Part shown: positions 60,446-64,000 of the stretch, one piece after another
Position numbering within the stretch: position 1 is the stretch's first letter
How the letters are laid out: every line of letters starts with the position of its first letter
From: Brasilonema sp. CT11
Lineage (GTDB): Bacteria > Cyanobacteriota > Cyanobacteriia > Cyanobacteriales > Nostocaceae
DNA: 64,000 nucleotides
NCBI RefSeq assembly: GCF_017982655.1
Contig: NZ_JABXYX010000033.1
Coordinates: forward strand, 1-64,000
Direction: 5' to 3'
Program-made: the position numbers and the translations under genes
The notes under the pieces: model-generated
What the model saw: the letters and a program-made list of their open reading frames with translations, nothing else
Database searches by the model: none
Told to the model about the DNA's origin: nothing

Positions 60446-61531
60446 CTAGCCACTGGTTAATTCAGTCCAGTAACGTTCATAAACTTCTTCAATTTGCCCT
60501 AAAGGAGCTATACCTTCACACTGATTGAGAATTGACTCTGGGGGAAACAAGCTGGAATTATTCTGCATTTTTTTTGGCAATTGCTCAAACGCTGCACGAT
60601 TGGGTGTAGAAAGATTCAGGCGTTGACTCGTCTTTGCTGCTACTTCTGGTTGTAAAATCCAATTGATCCAAGCATAAGCCCCTTCTAGATTTGGGGCTGT
60701 CTTAGGAATAACTATAGTATCTGTCCATAGTGAAGTACCACTTTTGGGAATCACATATTTTAGTTTCGGGTTTTCTTTAGAGAGTTTCACAGCATCTGAT
60801 GAGACACACATTGCTAATAGTAAATCTCCTGCCAAAATTTGATTGCGCCAAGCATCTGTTGTGAAGGCTGCAACTGATGGTTTTAGAACCTTCAACTTTT
60901 CATATGCTTGTTTAATTTCCTTTTCGTCTTTTGAGTTGTAAGAGTAACCCAGCATCCGCAGAGTTCCACCCATGACTTCTCGGATATCATTTAGCAACGT
61001 CATTCGTTTAGATAATTGTTCTTGATTTTGCCAAAGATAGTCCCAATCTTCTGGCGGTTTTTTTAGCTTTTCCGAATTATAAATAAAACCTGTTGTTCCC
61101 CAATTAAAAGGTATACTATGGCGGTTATTGGGATCGTAAGTAGGGTTTTTAAACCGGGGAAAGAAATTATCTAAACCAATTAAGCGCTGATGATTTAATT
61201 CTGTGAGTAACCCTAAGTTGACCATTTTCCGCACCATGTAGTCACTTGGATTAATGACACTATAAGCACCTCCACCCCCAGCTTGCAGCTTACTTAACAT
61301 AGTTTCATTGGAGTCAAACACATCCGCCTGTGGTTTGATTCCTGTTTGGGCGTTAAAGGTTTTGAATAATTCTTCATCTGTATATATATCCCAAGTATAA
61401 ACAAAAAGTTGGTCGCTATAACCTTTCGCTGCAGAATAAGCTCGCACATCACCGAGTCTCCAGCCACAACTGGCTAAAGATAAGCTAGAAACTGCTGCTA
61501 TGCTTTTTAAAAATTGCCGTCTGTTAGTCAT
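60446..61531 (-). CDS. potD: PotD-like spermidine/putrescine-binding lipoprotein
   Basis: A 361-residue extracytoplasmic solute-binding protein. The N-terminus MTNRRQFLKSIAAVSSLSLA carries a twin-arginine motif (RRQFLK) and a lipobox ending in Cys (SLASC, Cys 22). The body matches polyamine-binding proteins: LFVYTWDIYTDEELFKTFNA, DVFDSNETMLSKLQAGG, YSVINPSDYMVRKM, then IPFNWGTTGFIYN and EGAYAWINWILQPEVAA. Permease genes potA-C are not in the window downstream, so it may work with a transporter encoded elsewhere or upstream of a lost operon. Binding specificity is by family only. Confidence 0.87.
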   Translation of the reverse strand: MTNRRQFLKSIAAVSSLSLASCGWRLGDVRAYSAAKGYSDQLFVYTWDIYTDEELFKTFNAQTGIKPQADVFDSNETMLSKLQAGGGGAYSVINPSDYMVRKMVNLGLLTELNHQRLIGLDNFFPRFKNPTYDPNNRHSIPFNWGTTGFIYNSEKLKKPPEDWDYLWQNQEQLSKRMTLLNDIREVMGGTLRMLGYSYNSKDEKEIKQAYEKLKVLKPSVAAFTTDAWRNQILAGDLLLAMCVSSDAVKLSKENPKLKYVIPKSGTSLWTDTIVIPKTAPNLEGAYAWINWILQPEVAAKTSQRLNLSTPNRAAFEQLPKKMQNNSSLFPPESILNQCEGIAPLGQIEEVYERYWTELTSG

Positions 61532-61775
61532 GAGTCAAGAGTCAACACTCAACGTTGTCAGTATCGCATCTCTAGTCAGAATCACATCTTGGTATTTCCG
61601 GAAATCCAACATTGTTGATATTTGTTGATCTTTTCTCAAACGGTGAGAAAAACTTCATTTGTTTGTTGTACGCTCAACACATGGAAGTTTTGCGCGACTC
61701 CTTAGGAATTTTCAACGCCAGATCTGTAGTAAATAGTAAACAGTTTATTTTCGACTCTTTATTCCTCAAGCAGCT

Positions 61776-62132
61776 ATGAAAACCTTTGATGAAATGAAGC
61801 AGGAAACAGACGTACCCGTTGTGATTGCGGATCATCAAGGGTTCGTCACCTACGTGAATGACTGCTTTACCTCTGTTTTTGGTTGGCGTACAGACGAAAT
61901 TAAGGATCAGCTGATTACGGTGATTATTCCTGAAGGTTTTCATGCCCCTCATCATCTCGGCTTTTCCCGCTTTCTCACCACCGAAAAGTCCACTATTCTC
62001 AATCACCCGCTGCGTCTGGTTGCAATTACCAAAGATGGTATAAAAATTGAAGCAGAGCATCTGATTATGGCAGAGAAACATCAGGGTGAGTGGGTGTTTA
62101 TGGCTATGCTGCGTCCCTTAAACCCTGCTTAA
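61776..62132 (+). CDS. Single PAS-domain protein
   Basis: A 118-residue protein made of one PAS domain: VPVVIADHQGFVTYVNDCFT near residues 13-32, VFGWRTDEIKDQLITVIIPE, then FHAPHHLGFSRFL and LVAITKDGIKIEAEHLIMAE. No output domain is fused. It ends 23 bases before a multi-PAS sensor gene on the same strand, so it probably supplies a separate sensory or partner module for that protein. The ligand is unknown. Confidence 0.85.
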   Translation: MKTFDEMKQETDVPVVIADHQGFVTYVNDCFTSVFGWRTDEIKDQLITVIIPEGFHAPHHLGFSRFLTTEKSTILNHPLRLVAITKDGIKIEAEHLIMAEKHQGEWVFMAMLRPLNPA

Positions 62133-62155
62133 TCATACTGTCTAAGGAGCCTATA

Positions 62156-64000
62156 ATGAGTGCTAATTTAACTAATTTAACAAGCCAATTACGGGCAACT
62201 CTGGGCAAAATGGAAGTAGCGCTGGGGGCGATCGCTGACGCTATTGTTTGGACGGGCGGGGATGGAAAGGTGCAGTGGTGTAATGCTGCTTTCGACAAAC
62301 TTGTAAGCCAACCCCATATCTTGCTCCTGAACATGAAGCTGAGCGATTTATTACCCCTAAAGCAAGCGGGTGAAGCAGTTGCGCCAGAGTCATATCCAAA
62401 TATGCGGGTACTAGGGGGAAAGTATGAAGCAACGGAGTACGAATTTCAGCAGGGCGACTGCTCTCTTATTTTAGAAATATCGGGGAGTTGTGCGGAACTG
62501 CCAGAAGGCGATAGTTCTGCAGTACTGGTGATTCGAGATGTCACTAAAGCAAAGCATCGGGAACAAGAGCATAAGCTTGCAGAGCAGGAACGAGCGGAAA
62601 CTCTGTCTTTATTGCGAGCAACACTGGAGTCTACAGCTGATGGAATTATAGTTGTCAATCAAAATTTTAACGTGTCAATCTATAATCAGAAGTTCCTCCA
62701 GATGTGGTCATTGCCGGAAGTTTTGCTGCAGCCTTCTAGGAGCGATGAACGATTTAGGTTTATGGCTGAACAGACGCGAGATCCCGAAGCTTTTATTGGC
62801 AGGGTAAAAGAACTTTTTTTTGAACGCCCAGAACAGCAAGCTTTTGATTTGGTGGAGATGAAGGATGGACGTGTTTTTGAACGTTACTCCCAACCCCAAT
62901 GGAGGAGCGATAAAATTATCGGGCGCGTTTGGAGTTTTCGGGATATTACCAAACGTAAGCAAGTGGAGGAAGCTCTTCTCAAAAGCGAACAAAAGTTTCG
63001 CCACATTTTCGAGAATTCTCAAGTAGGCATCTTCCGCAGCCGAATTGAGGATGGGTTGATTATAGATGCAAATCAACGTTTTGCCCAGCTATTAGGTTAT
63101 AGTTGTGTGGCAGATATCATTGGGACAAAATTTACCAGAGATTTTTATGCAAATCCAAGCGATCGCCAGTCGATAATAAATCAACTGCGTCAAGAAGGCT
63201 CGCTGAATAACTTTGAGATTCAGTTTCGTCGCTGCGATGGTGAGAGACGTTGGGGGCTGTTTTCATTACGTCTAAATATTCAAGAAAACTGTATTGAGGC
63301 AGTAGGTGCTGATATTTGCGCTCGCAAGCAAGCAGAAGCAAATTTACGCCGTAGCAATGCAATACTCAAAGCTCAGCAAGAAGCTTCAATTGATGGGATT
63401 TTAGTCGTTGATGAGAATAATCGAGTTGTATCCTACAATCAGCGGTTTTGCCAGTTGTGGCAAATTCCAGAAACACTGATCCACAGCGGTAGGGATCGGC
63501 TATTGCTGGAATCGGTATTGAACCAACTCCTACAGCCAGAGGAGTTTCTGGCAAAGGTAGAGTATTTGTACGCCCATCCACAAGAGGTCAGCCGTGATGA
63601 AATATTCCTTAAGGATGGACGGACTCTAGACCGTTATTCTGCATCTGTACACTCACCAGCAGGAGATCACTACGGTAGAATTTGGTACTTTCGTGATATC
63701 ACGGAACGCAAACAGATAGAAGAATCCTTACGACTATCGGAAGCTAGGTTTAGAGCACTTTATGAATCAAATAATGTTTCTGTCATACTAGGAGATGAAA
63801 ACGGCATATTTGATTGTAACAGTGCCGCAACACAGCTGATTGGCTATTCTCGTCAAGAAATGTTGGGTAAGCACTTTGCTGAATTCTCACCCTCGATCCA
63901 GCCAAATGGTCAAGAATCTATGAGTTTAGCCAATCAACATGGGGCTTTGGCATTTGAACAAGGTAGTCACCGTTTTGAGTGGATTCACCGTCGTGCAGAT
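62156..64000 (+). CDS. Multi-PAS sensor protein, probable histidine kinase (runs off window)
   Basis: An open frame of 615 codons without a stop, starting MSANLTNLTSQLRATLGKME; AAGGAG at 62144-62149 supports ATG at 62156. At least five PAS domains follow in series: residues ~20-125 (ADAIVWTGGDGKVQWCNAAF), ~148-265 (ESTADGIIVVNQNFNVSIYN), ~275-390 (FRHIFENSQVGIFRSRIEDG), ~395-515 (SIDGILVVDENNRVVSYNQR) and ~520 on (FRALYESNNVSVILGDENGI). PAC-type ends such as WSFRDITKRKQVEE link them. The kinase or other output domain would lie past the edge. Co-transcribed with the small PAS gene. Confidence 0.85.
   Translation, partial: MSANLTNLTSQLRATLGKMEVALGAIADAIVWTGGDGKVQWCNAAFDKLVSQPHILLLNMKLSDLLPLKQAGEAVAPESYPNMRVLGGKYEATEYEFQQGDCSLILEISGSCAELPEGDSSAVLVIRDVTKAKHREQEHKLAEQERAETLSLLRATLESTADGIIVVNQNFNVSIYNQKFLQMWSLPEVLLQPSRSDERFRFMAEQTRDPEAFIGRVKELFFERPEQQAFDLVEMKDGRVFERYSQPQWRSDKIIGRVWSFRDITKRKQVEEALLKSEQKFRHIFENSQVGIFRSRIEDGLIIDANQRFAQLLGYSCVADIIGTKFTRDFYANPSDRQSIINQLRQEGSLNNFEIQFRRCDGERRWGLFSLRLNIQENCIEAVGADICARKQAEANLRRSNAILKAQQEASIDGILVVDENNRVVSYNQRFCQLWQIPETLIHSGRDRLLLESVLNQLLQPEEFLAKVEYLYAHPQEVSRDEIFLKDGRTLDRYSASVHSPAGDHYGRIWYFRDITERKQIEESLRLSEARFRALYESNNVSVILGDENGIFDCNSAATQLIGYSRQEMLGKHFAEFSPSIQPNGQESMSLANQHGALAFEQGSHRFEWIHRRAD

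Noticed and set aside
1-64000. tRNA, rRNA and prophage genes
   Set aside because: No cloverleaf-type sequence, rRNA segment or phage structural gene was recognised on reading; a covariance search would settle this.

Overview
The window is cyanobacterial, most likely from a filamentous heterocyst-type (Nostocales-like) chromosome. Evidence: the PSI subunit gene psaM, the rbp–rpsU pair, a PEP-CTERM protein, several proteins typical only of cyanobacteria, frequent HIP1 octamers (GCGATCGC), and many heptameric tandem repeats and small palindromic repeats between genes. Base composition is moderate to low GC. No tRNA, rRNA or CRISPR array was recognised.

Layout. 1-0.7 kb: start of an IS630-type transposase and a short terminal-inverted-repeat element. 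0.7-5.6 kb: a PEP-mutase/isocitrate-lyase-like enzyme, a complete arsenic resistance locus (arsR, acr3, arsH, arsC) with two ArsR-type operators, and an acyltransferase. 6.1-7.1 kb: a molybdate-binding-like protein with a PEP-CTERM tail and its terminator. 7.2-22.3 kb: an accessory metabolic region with a nitrilase homologue lacking its catalytic Lys and Cys, an aldehyde dehydrogenase, a hydantoinase, a small beta-barrel-like protein, hisS, two alpha/beta-hydrolase paralogues lacking the nucleophilic Ser, a medium-chain reductase and an NTF2-like protein. A secreted DUF4347/FG-GAP/RTX protein and an Asp/Asn beta-hydroxylase lie on the other strand. This region also carries a partial duplication that left a hisS-hydrolase scar and a truncated reductase copy around a TerB-like gene.

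23.3-33.4 kb: a GrpE-like/Hsp70/J-domain-TPR chaperone cassette, rbp–rpsU, a large TPR-CHAT protein, a companion that shares its N-terminal half, and a TnpB remnant. 33.6-48.2 kb: mainly housekeeping and conserved cyanobacterial genes (dnaX, a GT2 glycolipid synthase candidate with a radical SAM partner, a PadR-controlled divergent pair, DprA-like, MAPEG, YajQ, GST, TPR, psaM, FGGY sugar kinase).

48.3-53.7 kb: a four-gene defence-type operon reading leftwards (GNAT-PIN-ASCH fusion, free ASCH protein, McrB-like AAA ATPase, McrC-like nuclease); this is the strongest candidate for an undescribed system. 53.8-57.1 kb: an amino-sugar kinase and AmpG-like permease (probable wall amino-sugar salvage), then a GxxExxY gene boxed by 83-bp inverted repeats. 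57.1-64 kb: valS, a small coiled-coil protein, a PotD-like lipoprotein, and a PAS protein followed by a multi-PAS sensor that runs off the end.

The ars genes, the chaperone trio, the Mcr-type operon and the kinase/permease pair each look like coherent functional units. The dispersed palindromic repeats sit at many of the junctions between them, sometimes inserted inside other repeats.
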